Below are positions 30,280-41,582 of a DNA stretch of 52,179 bases, in pieces (position 1 is the stretch's first letter; every line of letters starts with the position of its first letter). Made by a program: the position numbers and the translations under genes. The notes under the pieces were generated by a model that was not told where the DNA came from, made no database searches, and was given only the letters and a program-made list of their open reading frames with translations. Origin of the DNA: UBA6263 sp049305865 (lineage in GTDB: Bacteria; Patescibacteriota; Gracilibacteria; Absconditabacterales; Absconditicoccaceae); contig JBAQPP010000042.1 of NCBI GenBank assembly GCA_049305865.1, forward strand, positions 1 to 52,179, written 5' to 3'.

Positions 30280-30840
30280 ATGTCCAATTCACGTGATCCG
30301 TTCCAAGAATGAGTATCTTATCATATCGTGAATAAAAGCTTCGGAAATATGATTCTGTGGGAAACATGAAATGATTATAAAACCTTTATACTTCAGATCA
30401 TAGATCATCTGATGAATTTTCCTAATATCAAATTGATTTCCTATTGTATCTTACCAGATCACTTCCATTTTGTAATTTCCAATACAAAAAAATGATTTGA
30501 TATATCTAATTTTCTCAAAAAAGTCCAAATTAGTTATGCTATGTATTTCAAAAAAAGACACTCAGACAATATCAGTCTCAAATGATTGCCTGTTTTTAAG
30601 TGAAGATTCAAATCACTAGAAATTCAACAAGATAAATTGGATGAAATCGTAAGTTATGTAAATTACAACGCTATCCATCATGAGATAGTAGAGTCAGTTT
30701 CCAATCGACCTTATTCTAGTATTCATCAGTTCATGGATACCTGATATGATTATACACAAGAAACTTATATAAAGATGGAAAATATAGATATAAGTTTATC
30801 AAAGAATTCTGATCTTATACCAGAGCTAGAAATAAATTAA
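30280..30840 (+). CDS. REP-associated tyrosine transposase (RAYT, Y1_Tnp family)
   Basis: 186 residues. YCILPDHFHFVIS carries the HUH metal-binding motif (HFH), and a Tyr-containing helix (VSYVNYNAIHH) follows, as in IS200-like Y1 transposases of the RAYT type, which move or process palindromic repeats. CGA at 30706-30708 falls in the family motif WPYSS, supporting CGA=Trp. An upstream in-frame ATG at 30232 is possible. No terminal inverted repeats of an intact insertion sequence are seen, consistent with a domesticated RAYT. Two palindromic repeats elsewhere in the window are candidate substrates. Confidence 0.85.
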
Positions 30841-30877
30841 AAAAAATGTTACTTATACTTTACAAAATCAATATTTA

Positions 30878-30905
30878 TTGACTTTTCTAGACTTTTTTAT
30901 ATACA
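30878..30905 (+). promoter_or_regulatory. Sigma-70-type promoter of an orphan unit
   Basis: TTGACT (30878-30883), 16-bp spacer, TATACA (30900-30905). The next terminator is at 31071, so it would drive a transcript of about 190 nt. Confidence 0.55.
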
Positions 30906-30985
30906 TTTTTCTGTATTAATAAAACTTGTAACAAAGCTTGAATAAAAAGAAATAAAAGGAGAATCCTTTATTTCATATAAGCCCA

Positions 30986-31084
30986 ATGCAATCAAAAGTT
31001 TTACAAATTATTTATACAGATTTTATAAACTTCAATATAGTTTATAGATTTTCATTCTACTCAAATACATCAGACAAAAAATAA
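30986..31084 (+). CDS. Small ORF (32 aa) or small RNA
   Basis: MQSKVLQIIYTDFINF and onward, 32 codons ending at TAA inside a hairpin terminator. It lies between a promoter-like sequence at 30878 and that terminator. Coding is uncertain: there is no family, and the purine-rich GGAGAAT at about 30959 is too far upstream to be a ribosome binding site. The unit may equally be a small RNA of about 190 nt. Confidence 0.3.
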   Translation: MQSKVLQIIYTDFINFNIVYRFSFYSNTSDKK

Positions 31085-31100
31085 TAGTCTGATTTTTTTT
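31071..31100 (+). terminator. Intrinsic terminator of the orphan unit
   Basis: CAGAC at 31071-31075 pairs with GTCTG at 31087-31091, followed by eight T. Confidence 0.8.
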
Positions 31101-31120
31101 AATTTTTGAAAATATAATCA

Positions 31121-31840
31121 ATGCTAAACAAACTAAAAAAATCTTGAGATAAAATCAATTCAAAATTTATACAAGCAGTAAGTATTACTGCAATGGCTAT
31201 AATAATTTTGCTCAAGCCATGAATAGCCAAATGAAATGAAAATTTAGATAGAGAAATTTCAGAATTAAGTAAAAAAAATCCTGATAAGGAAATAGTCATC
31301 CAAGAAAATCAGGATAATAATTTCAATTATACTCCAAACACAGTCTGATGAACTCCAGCAGATACAAATCAGGTTAAAAATCTTTTCTTAAATATGAAAT
31401 CTCTAACTGCTGTAGAGAAACAAGAATTTTTAGAATTACGAAATGCTGGTAAAAACAATCCAAATCGAGATGTAATGCGAGAAGAAATACAATCAATTTA
31501 TGAAGACTTTAAAGACGATAATTACAGAGCAATTTTTATCTATGCTTTTCTAGATCCATTTCAAACGAGTAATCTCTGACAACAAGCCTTTCAAATAATA
31601 AATACAGATAAATATTATAAACAATACTTTAAATCATTATCTAGAGATTATATAGCAAGTTTAGAATTAAAAAAATCTACAAAAGAATTAGAACAAAGTA
31701 CAAAAGAATTAGAACAAAGTACAAAAGAATTAGAACAAATTACAAAAGAAGTAGAAAAACTTGAAGAAGTTTCAAAAATGTTACAACAATTAATAGATGT
31801 ATACAAAAACTATCAAAAGGTCTTTTTATTTTTCGTTTAA
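31121..31840 (+). CDS. Membrane-anchored protein with 7-residue repeats (paralogue A1)
   Basis: 239 residues. A hydrophobic segment near residues 20-34 follows a basic start, so the rest is probably exported. The central domain (RDVMREEI... LDPFQTSNLGQQAFQI...DKY) is shared with the next gene at 31939, making them paralogues. Near residue 186 three exact STKELEQ heptads plus a degenerate fourth (DNA 31676-31759, 21-bp unit) form a predicted coiled coil. No known family. It starts 20 bp after the orphan-unit terminator. Confidence 0.65.
31676..31759 (+). repeat. 21-bp in-frame tandem repeat (STKELEQ)
   Basis: Three near-identical 21-bp units at 31676, 31697 and 31718, then a degenerate unit at 31739. 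Each adds one coiled-coil heptad. Confidence 0.9.
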
Positions 31841-31843
31841 ATT

Positions 31844-31936
31844 ATGCCACTTGAAATCACTAAACCCCAAAATGTAGATTTAAAACAGAAACAAGATCCT
31901 ATCAAAAAAATAATTATTTATATTAAAAAAATATAG
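31844..31936 (+). pseudogene. N-terminal remnant resembling the large protein at 32611
   Basis: A 30-codon frame whose KQKQDPIKK segment matches the ENKQDPIKK segment near the start of the 745-residue protein, at a similar distance from ATG and ending in TAG. It occupies the same place after gene A1 as the full-length gene does after A2, so it looks like the decayed partner of a duplicated two-gene cassette. A short functional peptide cannot be excluded. Confidence 0.45.
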
Positions 31937-31938
31937 AC

Positions 31939-32586
31939 ATGAATAAAATGAAAAAAGTTTGAATTATAACAGGTATTATAGCGGCGTCTGTATTAGCTAA
32001 GCACACTAGTGCAATAGCAGAAACTTTAAATAAAAATAAAAAAATAAATCAAACTGAACAAACTACAAATATACAACAGCAAACAAATGACGAATTAAAT
32101 CTTAATTTAATTAGCCCCCCAGATACAATAAAATATGTTAAAGATATTTTTTATTCTACTATCGTAGAAACAGCACAGGAAAAAATAGATGCAGATAAAA
32201 TGCGAAATAACGCTATGAATAGCCCATATCGAGATGTTACAAAAGAACTGATAACAATAGTATATAGTTTTTATGAAGATAAAGATAAATTAAATTTATT
32301 GCTTTTCACTACATTACTTTTGGATCCAAATCATCAATATTGATTATCACAACAAGCATATGATATAGTAAAAAAAGATAAATACAGAACCATGCTTTTT
32401 GAATCTCTAATGGGGAATTTTATCGAATCTATCGAAAATAAAAAATTAGAAGAGGAAGGTAAAAAATTAGAAGAGGGAAATAAAAAATTAGAAGAGGAAG
32501 GTAAAAAATTAGATGCAATATTAAAGCATCTTGAAGGAATGACAAAAATTTATGAAGATTATATAAGAACGCATCCCCCAAAATAA
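31939..32586 (+). CDS. Exported protein with 7-residue repeats (paralogue A2)
   Basis: 215 residues. A hydrophobic N-terminus ending in a small-residue region (residues 7-27) looks like a signal peptide. Residues about 75-165 share order and wording with A1 (PYRDVTKELI, LDPNHQYGLSQQAYDIVKKDKY). The tail carries three KKLEEEG-type heptads plus a partial one (32440-32517), again 21-bp units. Function unknown; followed after 24 bp by the large partner gene. Confidence 0.65.
32440..32517 (+). repeat. 21-bp in-frame tandem repeat (KKLEEEG)
   Basis: Units start at 32440, 32461 and 32482 with a partial unit at 32503. Same period as the repeats in both neighbouring genes but a different sequence. 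Confidence 0.9.
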
Positions 32587-32610
32587 GGATTTTAACAAAT
32601 TATCTAATCT

Positions 32611-34848
32611 ATGTGATTTGAAACAACAACACTCCAAAATACAACTCCAGAAAATAAACAAGATCCTATAAAAAAGGAACAATGATTTTTGGATAATAAT
32701 CCAGAAATAAAATCGATTTATGACAATACCATTAAAAAATATCCTAATATTGATAGCGAAAATTTTGAACAAATTACGAAAAATATTTCAGACAAAGTTT
32801 CAAAAGAGAACATAATTAAATATTTCCCAAATATATTAGATGATCTACTTACAAATGATAAAGATTTCCTGAATTGAGAAAGTAACACAATATCAATTAT
32901 CATAATTAAAGAGTTAAATGGATATATTAAAATAGAAAAAGATAAAGTAACTAAATCAGCAAAAGAAGAAAAGAACAAAGCAAAAGAAGAAAAGAACAAA
33001 GCAAAAGAAGAAAAGAACAAAGCAAAAGAAGAAAAGAATAAAGCAAAAGAAGAAAAGAATAAAGCAAAAGAAGAAAAGAATAAAACAAAAGAAGGACAAA
33101 AATTAAACATTGAAAATCAACAAAAAACACTTTCAGATTTATACAAAACTATTCCCGACACCTTCAAACAAGAAAATAATAAACCAGACTTCGATAATTT
33201 CAAAAATCAAAACATCTCCAAAGTTAAAGATAAACTTACTTGAACATCAATCACTCTAGACGAATATCTCACCCATCGATACACAGCTCAACAACTCTAC
33301 AAATCTTGAGAGACCATCCCCAATAAATATGAATTTATCAAATCTTTCAACCAACTCAACAAACTTCTAGATATAGATATCCAGATACCTTTGATCCCAG
33401 AAGAAAAAGTAAATTATAAACCTTTGCCAGATTCACTTAATGACTTTCAGTCCAAGCCCGATAAAATTTTAGCTCTTGATACTATCCAAGATTATATAAA
33501 GAAATCTCCTGATACTATTCAAGATACCCATATACCTGACCAAGATATTATCAAGTTATATTCTGATGGGATTCCCGACGCAATCACAGAAATTCTATCA
33601 AAAAATAATTTGGATCCTAGTTTGATAAAATATTTTGATATCGAAAACTATGATACCAAAACTTGAATACTAGACAAAAAATCTATCAAAGAAATCCCAG
33701 ACGATAAGCTGCTAAATCAGCTTCAACAAATCTCTCAAGCAGTTTCTGAAAAATTTATAAAACAGTGAAAAGAAGAAATTTCCAAGATTACCAACAAGAT
33801 TATCAAAGAAAAAATCATGACTAGTATTTTTAGATGAGTATCAGATTTTTTTGATATTACAAATGATAATGTAGAAAATTTTGCAAATGATTTTAAACTA
33901 GACTTTAACCAGGATCTAAACTTTGCAAATAATATAGTAAATATACAAGGTCAGATCAACTGATCTCATATAGGATTACATTATGACTTAGTTTTATGAA
34001 AATTGAGTATAGATGATGTCATATCATTCGATCCTAAGAATAAACTTTATAGAATATGAAAACAATCCTGATCAGTTTTGGATATCCCTATTAAACTACC
34101 CAAATTAAAGGATTTCCAAGACGACGCTCTCCAATTTGATTATAAAAATCTTGCAAAAGAATCTGATAATTACGACCAATATCAAAGTAATTTAAATAAG
34201 CAATTATGATCAGTTTTTTATTGAAATTTTATACACAAAGAACTCAATCAATATTATATTCGCCGCCTCAATGAAAAAAATCTCGCTGTACAATCAGGTT
34301 TATCTTATATGCTTAATAATTTTAGATCATCAGTATGACCTGATTCTAGCTTCGATTTTGATGGATTAGAAAGTAGTTCTTTTACTGAAGATTTGAATTC
34401 CGATCATTTCAGATTGATCAAAATGCTTGATGATAGTTTTGACTATTACAATAGATCCAATGATTTTCTCAAAATTAGGAATCTATTTGAAAAATTTAAT
34501 ATGTTAATCAATAGCTCAAAAGTAAAAGATTGAAATGCATCAGAAAAATTGATAGACATATTATTCAATTCAGCTGCTATGAAAACCAGCGCATCTTCTT
34601 GGCAATCTATGTGAAATAACTGAAATTTTAATTACCTTAGATTCTATGATCTAATAGGAAAATCTAGATCAGGTAAAAATATTATAGATATAAATTTATT
34701 GGAAAATGTGGTAGATATTTTGTGAAATGGTGAACAATTTTCCGATAAAGATAATAAGAAAAAATTCAATTCATCATTTTGGAATAAATACGAAAAAATA
34801 GTAAACGATCCAGATGAATATTTAGAAAATAACTTGAATGAAATTTAA
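32611..34848 (+). CDS. Large repeat-containing hypothetical protein
   Basis: 745 residues, with no evident signal peptide or membrane segment. Residues about 117-158 are six exact KAKEEKN heptads (32959-33084), a predicted long charged coiled coil. The remaining 580 residues are acidic and helical with several LxxIPD/IPDxxI motifs. The second codon is UGA (Gly). The protein is not recognised; size and coiled-coil stalk would suit a large structural or host-contact protein, which is inference. Convergent with a membrane-protein gene only 9 bp away. Confidence 0.65.
32959..33084 (+). repeat. 21-bp in-frame tandem repeat, six units (KAKEEKN)
   Basis: Units at 32959, 32980, 33001, 33022, 33043 and 33064 differ only by synonymous AAC/AAT. 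High identity implies recent expansion or gene conversion. Confidence 0.95.
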
Positions 34849-34857
34849 TACAATTTC

Positions 34858-36165
34858 TTATTCTTCCATTTTACTAATATGTTTTGTGGCGTAGAACAAT
34901 GTTATTGACTGTATACCTACATATAAAAATATTATACTAAATAGTAGTTGTCCAGGTAGGTCCGTGCGATTAAACAGTGTAATATTTATTAACATCGCAA
35001 TCAATGTAGTAATCAACCAAAAGATATAATCAATTTTTTTGAAATATTTTCAGATTCCAATCTTGGGTATATAAAATATTAATATTCCAGAAAATATATT
35101 CCATAACAATGCAGACCACGCTATCTGAGAAATATTTCCTGCACATAAAGAAAATAAACTAACATATATTGCAAAATTTATTACAGCAAATACTATCAAT
35201 CTTTGGATTATACTACTATAATTTATTCTTTTGAGAAGTACTACATTCCCAACGAAGCTAGCGATTATTACTCGATAAAGTCGCTCATGCATCACCGGTA
35301 TGGCTTTTCATATATTGTTTATATAGATAATAATCATTATCATAATCAGAACAATATTTAGTCATTCAAGTGCATATTTGGCTAGTATAGGCATATCTAC
35401 TATCATATCATAAACTTGTCTATGAAATTCTTGTTTAAATGGTTTTTGATATTGATTTATTCTTTCACCTGCAAGTATGCGCCTTACAGAAATTGTCTTT
35501 TGTTGTTGATCGCTTGGTGGTCTATCTTTAAGGATTTTGTATATAACATAATATATGCCGCTCAAAAGTAGACTACTCAAAAATAAGGCGATATAAAAAT
35601 CTTTTATTTGGTGTATTATTACAAGTATTATACTTCATATTATACTTATGCCAAATTCATATCGAATATATTTATTTATACCTCATTTCAGTCCCATTAT
35701 AAAAATCATAAATCATATTATCGCCATATTCATAGTCCATACCATGCCAAATATATTCCAAAATCATATCCGTCATCATAGATTATAAGAGATTATTACA
35801 AGTCATATTATACTTAAATAATATCATAGTTGAAATACTGCTTTCCCATCTTCATATTGTGCTAAATATGATCCAGCCCAAAATACCAAATTAAAAATTA
35901 TCAAAATCTGCGCTATATCTATATTTGTAATTCCAAAAAAATGTAAGCTCCCACCTAGTCATACCAATATTACTATCCATGCCAAAAAAATCAAATATTG
36001 CTGTCGTCATTGCCATACTTTTATTTTACCAGCTACTGACGAAGTATAATAACTTAAAAAAAATAATAAAAAAATTATAGGTATAAATCCTATATACCAC
36101 AATCATATAGCCCAAAAATATAATACAAATAAGGCCAATGTAATCAAAAGCAGTAAAAAAGTCAC
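34858..36165 (-). CDS. Polytopic membrane protein, about 12 hydrophobic segments
   Basis: 435 residues with the GTG at 36163-36165 as start; no ATG lies between the upstream in-frame stop at 36190 and the first membrane segment. Hydrophobic segments fill most of the protein except a loop at about residues 195-245 (RPPSDQQQKTISVRR). CGG at 35770-35772 lies within a membrane segment, better read as Trp than Arg. No family recognised. It follows the 36206 gene closely on the same strand and is likely co-expressed. Confidence 0.65.
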
Positions 36166-36205
36166 TATAATTAATTTAAAATTTAAAATTTATAATTTTG
36201 CATTT

Positions 36206-37390
36206 CTACAGTGCCAAATTTATTCTCAAATTACGTATCAATACAACACATATCAATATTATTATAGGTATTAATATTATAAGATACATTATATTTTTTC
36301 TTCTTATAAATTTTATAAAATACAAAACTATCCCAACTATTCATATGTTTGATAACAAAACAAAGTTTTTTAATTCAATTTCTTTTCATATGCTACCAAA
36401 TATCATATATATGACAATTTCAAGTATAATAGCTATCAATATAAATTCCATCCAGTCATAAATTTTGTATATTACTTCTTTAATATTACTAAACTTTTTA
36501 ATCAAATCATGTGACAAGAACCTTATATATATTCATCACAATCCAAATGTTATATAGTCACCATATTCATTTTTTATAGATCATCATATTCATTTTGTTT
36601 TTATTGCCTTAAAAAATCTAGCATATTCTTTCATTACGTCTATATTTGAAATAACAGAATCCTTGTTTAATATTTCTAAGTTTCACAATTCATTTTTCTT
36701 TTTTTCTAAAAATTCCAGTTCTATATTTTCCATAAGATTCAAATATTCTTCACAGGCATTTACTATCTTAATCTGATTTGTTCACATCCTTAACTTGCTA
36801 AGCTCTCCTCTAAGATCTTTAAGCTTTTTTATTTTTTTGATATCTATTATTCATATTGTCCTATCTACTAATTCTGCTCATCTAGCTATAGCTTCATCTA
36901 TAACAGATCTTATCTTCACTAATTCTTGATTAGAAAAAATATTTTCTTTTTGTAATTTTTTCTTTTCCATTAATTCTTTCATTCTCTTTTTTTGTTCATC
37001 AACATATATTTTTGCCTCTTCCAATATTTTTTTACTTTCAATATCTGATTCAGGATCATTTAGATAATTTATTTCCTGTATCTCCAATCATATATTACAA
37101 AAAAAACTTGCTGATTCATACAAATCATCCATATAGTTGATTATACGTATGCTTTTTCAATCACAATTTGCTTTCAGATATATCTTACCAAAGTTGTTTT
37201 CACTTTCTGGATATGTTTTTATTGAAATCATTATTATTCACCATATCTCCAAAACTCTCCTGGCTTCATTGATATCTATGCTTTCTATTAAAATATCTAC
37301 GTTGTGTCTTACAATCAACTGTTCATCATTATCTATATTATTATCGATTGATTTTCCGTCTTCCTTTACTCCGATTATATGAAATAACAT
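36206..37390 (-). CDS. Coiled-coil protein with C-terminal membrane anchor
   Basis: 394 residues. A soluble N-terminal domain, a charged coiled coil around residues 110-230 (EEAKIYVDEQKKRMKELMEK), then three hydrophobic segments in the last 90 residues. Tail-anchored layout with a cytoplasmic stalk. Family unknown. Many UGA glycines. First gene of a two-gene minus-strand unit with the polytopic protein downstream. Confidence 0.65.
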
Positions 37391-37425
37391 CGCTATGAAT
37401 ATATTTCTAAAAATGAATTATTATA

Positions 37426-37453
37426 TTGACTTATAATACATAAAAAGTATATT
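37426..37453 (+). promoter_or_regulatory. Sigma-70-type promoter candidate
   Basis: TTGACT (37426-37431), 16-bp spacer, TATATT (37448-37453), giving a leader of about 240 nt before the PilT-like ATPase. The 308-bp gap 37391-37698 has no gene on either strand. Confidence 0.5.
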
Positions 37454-37605
37454 TACATGTATTTTACATAGAGTCAAATCAATTTTATTAAACAAATAGG
37501 GCTTGTTACCTAATGTAAAATAATCCCATAATACTTTATTATTGAAAAAACAAAAAAAATCAATATATACACGCCTCAAAGTTCTAATAAAAGTCTCAAA
37601 ATTAA

Positions 37606-37626
37606 TCCTGCTTTCAACAAGCAGGA
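37606..37626 (+). promoter_or_regulatory. Leader hairpin before the PilT/KH ATPase gene
   Basis: TCCTGCTT at 37606-37613 and AAGCAGGA at 37619-37626 form a perfect 8-bp stem with TCAAC loop. No T-run follows, so it is a leader structure or operator rather than a terminator. Confidence 0.45.
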
Positions 37627-37698
37627 ATTATAATAACTTATAAATAAATTTCAATTTATCGATATAATATTTTTTTTAGTTTTTTAATATCCTACTCT

Positions 37699-39120
37699 AT
37701 GGAAAAAGTTGGTGGTTGTTGAAGTATTTTGGATAGTTTTTTTGATGATGAGACTATGTCTCTCCATATAAAAGAGAATATACCTATCCTTAGAAAAAAG
37801 TGATGACCATGAAATCGGAAACCGGTCGTTGATTCTAAGCCATTTTCTACTCAAGAAGTAAAGGATCTGATTGATAAAATATTTCAGGAAGTAGAGCATT
37901 CTCCTATATGATTTTTGGAAATAGATAGATCTTTATCTAAGATAGTCCAGCTAGGACCATATAGAGTAGTTATAGTATATCCTCCATTGTCTGATTGATT
38001 GGAGATTACAATAGCAAAACCTATAAAAAAGTTAACAATTGAAGATTATAATTTAGATGCAGATGTTTTGGATCTTTTCAAAACTGGTTCAAAATGAATT
38101 TTAATTTCTTGAGCCCCATGATCTGGTAAAACTACTTTTGCTCAGGCGATGGTAGATTTGTACTTAAAAGAAGATTATATCATCAAAACCGTTGAGTCTC
38201 CTCGTGATTTATTAGTTCCAGATTCTGTTGTTCAATATAGTTTCACTTATGGTACTCATGATGAAGTTCGTGATATATTACTTTTATCTAGACCAGATTA
38301 TACGGTATACGATGAAGTTAGAAATAAACCTGATTTTGAATTATATAAAGATCTTAGACTTACGTGAATTTGATTGATATGAGTTATACACGCTACAAGA
38401 CCCGTCGATAGTATCCAGAGGTTTTTGTGAACTATAGAAATGTGAATTATTCCTCAGGTTCTTGATACTGTTGTTTTTATAGAAAAATGACAGATTCAAC
38501 AGATATATCAACTAAAATTGGTTGTTAAAGTCCCAGCATGAATGACATCAGAGGATCTTTCTCGTCCTGTAATTGTCATTACTAGTTTTGCCACTAAACA
38601 AGTAGAATACGAAATCTATACTTTCTGAGAGCAGATAGTTGTAGTACCCATTACTGAAGAAATGACTGCGAGCTGAGACAATAAATCATCAATGAATGAA
38701 TATGCAAAACACGCTATACAGCTTAAATTACAGAAATTACTTCCATGTGATTTCTTCCTTAAGATTAAGTGAAGTAAAACCTTGGAACTATATATTCCTT
38801 CTTTATTCAAGTGACGTATAATAGGTAAATCTTGAAATGTAATATCACAATTAGAAAAATCAATATGACTGAGTATACATGTAAATACGTTTGAAGATCT
38901 TCCTTTAGCTGATATTGCTACTCAAGTAAAAGAAAATAAAAATTATTTTGAAATATTATTCCCTCAAGAATTTATAAATAAAACTATTGCATTGCTTGTA
39001 GATGATACATTGATACGCGTATCTACAGATGAAAATGCAGTTGCTACATTTAAAAATAAAGCCACTATCAAAACTTTACAAAAAAAATGATTTACAATTG
39101 TAGACGAAAATAAAATTTAA
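37699..39120 (+). CDS. PilT/PINc-type ATPase with C-terminal KH domain
   Basis: 473 residues. Walker A SGAPGSGKTTFAQ near residues 135-147 has two of its glycines coded by UGA. A VIHATRP motif near residue 232 and the spacing match the PilT-like ATPases of the archaeal/CPR PINc-VapC ATPase family. Residues about 370-400 (LYIPSLFKGRIIGKSGNVIS) form a KH RNA-binding motif. The usual N-terminal PIN nuclease domain is absent, leaving an RNA-binding ATPase. Arg of KGRIIG is CGT. The role is unknown; RNA remodelling is inferred. Confidence 0.82.
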
Positions 39121-39180
39121 TGTTCCAGTGTCTCATTGAAACATTGTTACATTGCAACATTTTAATATTTAAATGCCTCC

Positions 39181-40587
39181 ATGAATAATTTTCACTTCTC
39201 AAAAATCATAGCCGGTGTATGACCAAGTTTAGCAAAAGAAACTGTACTTTCCAAAGTTATAAATTTTGTCGATGTTTTTAGGATTTCTCTTTCTTGAGGT
39301 TTTGATGATAATAATAAAAAATATATAGATACTCTTATGAAACTTGATAATAGTAAAACAGTTATGTTAGAAACAAAATGAACAGATATCAGAGTAAAAA
39401 ATGTTCTAGATGTATCAGTTCGCAAGGGTAGTACTATCTCTATGGATTATTCAGAATATGCTCAAGAAAATGATAAAAGGATTTTTATAGATTATCCTGG
39501 AATCAAAAATTTTCCTATATGAACCAAAATATATTTCCAACAAAGTGATATATTGATCAAAGTAAAGTCGACTAAAGAAGAATTTGTAATATGTGAGGTT
39601 TTACAGTGATGAAAAGTTCTACAATATGATAGAGTAGACTTTGGAAGTTATGAAGTGGATGTTCCATTTTTTACAGAAAAAGATAAAAAAGATATCTTAT
39701 GGTGACTGGAATATTGAGTTCATATTATTTCCCCATCTAATGCAAAAACAAAAGATGATATCATACAAGTAAAAGATTTTCTTACTGAGCAAAATGCTGA
39801 AAAAATGAAAGTCATTGCAAAAATAGAAAATGCTCAAGCTCTCAATCATATAGATCAGATATTAGATGTTTCAGATTGAATTATTTTAGTATATGATAAA
39901 ATATCATCTTTTATGACAAAGAAGAAAATATCTTTGGAATCGTTAATAAAAAAAATCAGATCAACTTGAAAACCAGTAATTATAAACTTTATAGATCATT
40001 TCTGAACCAATAAATATCCTCTTACTGATGAAGCTTATATCAAAAAATTATGTTATCGAGGAATAGATTGATTTATGCTTGATATTATGATCAGAGAAGA
40101 TGACCCATTGAATATCATTACAGAGATGTCAGATTTATTAGATAAATATGAACTCCGCTTACAGCCTAGAGAATTGGAACGTTTCGATGAAAATGAAGAA
40201 TCTATGGTTAGAGATTATATTATATTTAATGCGTGTAGAGTAGTTCAAGAAGTAGATGTAAGAGCAATAGTTTGTTTTACAGAGAATTGATATACTTCAT
40301 CTCGCTTAGCTTCACTCAATCCAGCAGTTCCAGTGATTACATTTACAAAATCTGACGAAACATATAGATATCTAAATGCCTTACGATGATCTAGAGGATA
40401 TAAGATTTCTCAGTCGTTCAACTATGAAAATCTCAAAAGAATCTGAAAAGAAATGATCAGAATTATATTCAAATGAAATATATCTTTGGATGATAAAATT
40501 CTCATCGTACAAGCTAATGAATTTCAAAAAGATTCCAAATCTGACATGATCAACTGAGTAGAATTATATAAATTCAAAAATATATAG
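39181..40587 (+). CDS. Divergent pyruvate kinase-like protein
   Basis: 468 residues, full pyruvate-kinase length. Recognisable blocks: FSKIIAGVGPS start, FRISLSGG (standard RiNFSHG), ETKGTDIRVKN (standard LDTKGPEIR), the IAKIENAQALNHID block with the catalytic Lys and Glu, and the C-terminal FTENGYTSSRLASLNPAVPV block. The RGDLG loop is replaced by a sequence around LVYDKIS and the MLSGETA loop by FMLDIMI, so metal and phosphate binding residues look eroded. Activity is doubtful; a degraded or repurposed enzyme is possible. ATG 39181 chosen because the ATG at 39173 is out of frame. Confidence 0.8.
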
Positions 40588-40606
40588 AATATTAAAAAAA
40601 CTTTTC

Positions 40607-41569
40607 TTAAGCAAATTCGCTAAATATCTGATATAATATCAATAAAAATAGGAATAGTACTCATCATCACAACAGTACTGAGACTATAATATTTTTTGCT
40701 TTTGTAAAATTTTCTTCCTTTCATTGATCTGTAACTGTCAAGAATCCAGCATAAAAAATCATTATCATTAGTGCTCCTCACATGACATACGCCAATACTC
40801 TGGCAATATCTATTATAAAACTAGCAGATTTTTCAGCAAATTGTGGTGATTGTGCGATATAGTAGAAAAAGTCTATTGTTTTTACTAGTATCAAAGCCAA
40901 TATTATATTCATAATAGATTTTGCAACTTTCTTGGATTTCTCAGCATCATGAGCTGACATGATTCTAAATCAAAGAATCACCATCATTATAATAGCCAAG
41001 AAAAATGTTAATATCTTTAAAAAACTAAGTATCTGAAAAAATAATGAATTTGGTCATCCTTGGATTTTGTCTACAAGTGCACCACTTCACTGGATAGCTC
41101 ATACATTTAGTACGGTTCCCAATATTCGTGTAGATCCCAGTAACACAAATCATCAATATCATATATACATCAAGCTTTTTAGATTATTTTTTACTTTTTC
41201 TGCGTCTTTGGGATATAGCATCAAATTTATTCAAACCATTACTATATATGCAAATAATATTATAAATCATGCATACCTTATTACATCCCACAAAAATCAT
41301 CATGCACTTGCCGTATCACACCCAGGATACATACTAGGATTTGGATATAATAAACATCTCACATTTTCCATCAAAGTTTTATTTTTATCTATCGGTAAGT
41401 TAAATACCGTTTCTACTCTTCAATATTCATCAGGGGTATTATCAGTAAGATAATTAGCAAAGTTATCATTAAACGATGGTGCTTGTGTATAAGCCCAAAT
41501 TTCTGTAGCAAAAAATCCCAAGCCCAAAGCTATTATACTCAAAATAATTCTGCTTAGAATTTTTTTCAT
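40607..41569 (-). CDS. Signal-peptide membrane protein, type IV secretion-like (TrbC/VirB2-like half)
   Basis: 320 residues. A signal peptide (residues 1-26, ending ATEIWAY) precedes a Cys-containing exported loop, then about six hydrophobic segments. The pattern of paired helices with a short basic loop (YPKDAEKVKNNLK and HDAEKSKKVAKSIMNI) resembles tandem VirB2/TrbC-type pilin repeats widely seen in CPR genomes. A CGA inside a helix (GST.ILGTVL) suits Trp. Second gene of a two-gene unit, 13 bp after its partner; convergent with the pyruvate-kinase gene. Confidence 0.6.
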
Positions 41570-41582
41570 TTCAAAATATTAA

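Noticed and set aside
30280..30840. Complete IS200-type insertion sequence
   Set aside because: No subterminal hairpins or TnpB partner are visible next to the gene; it fits a single-copy RAYT better.
31676..33084. CRISPR array
   Set aside because: The 21-bp repeats are contiguous without spacers and stay in frame inside coding regions. No other array-like repeat was found in the window.
32718..33110. Minus-strand frame with a repeated FFSSFAL motif
   Set aside because: It is the antisense shadow of the KAKEEKN repeat in the plus-strand gene, which has coherent flanking sequence and neighbours.
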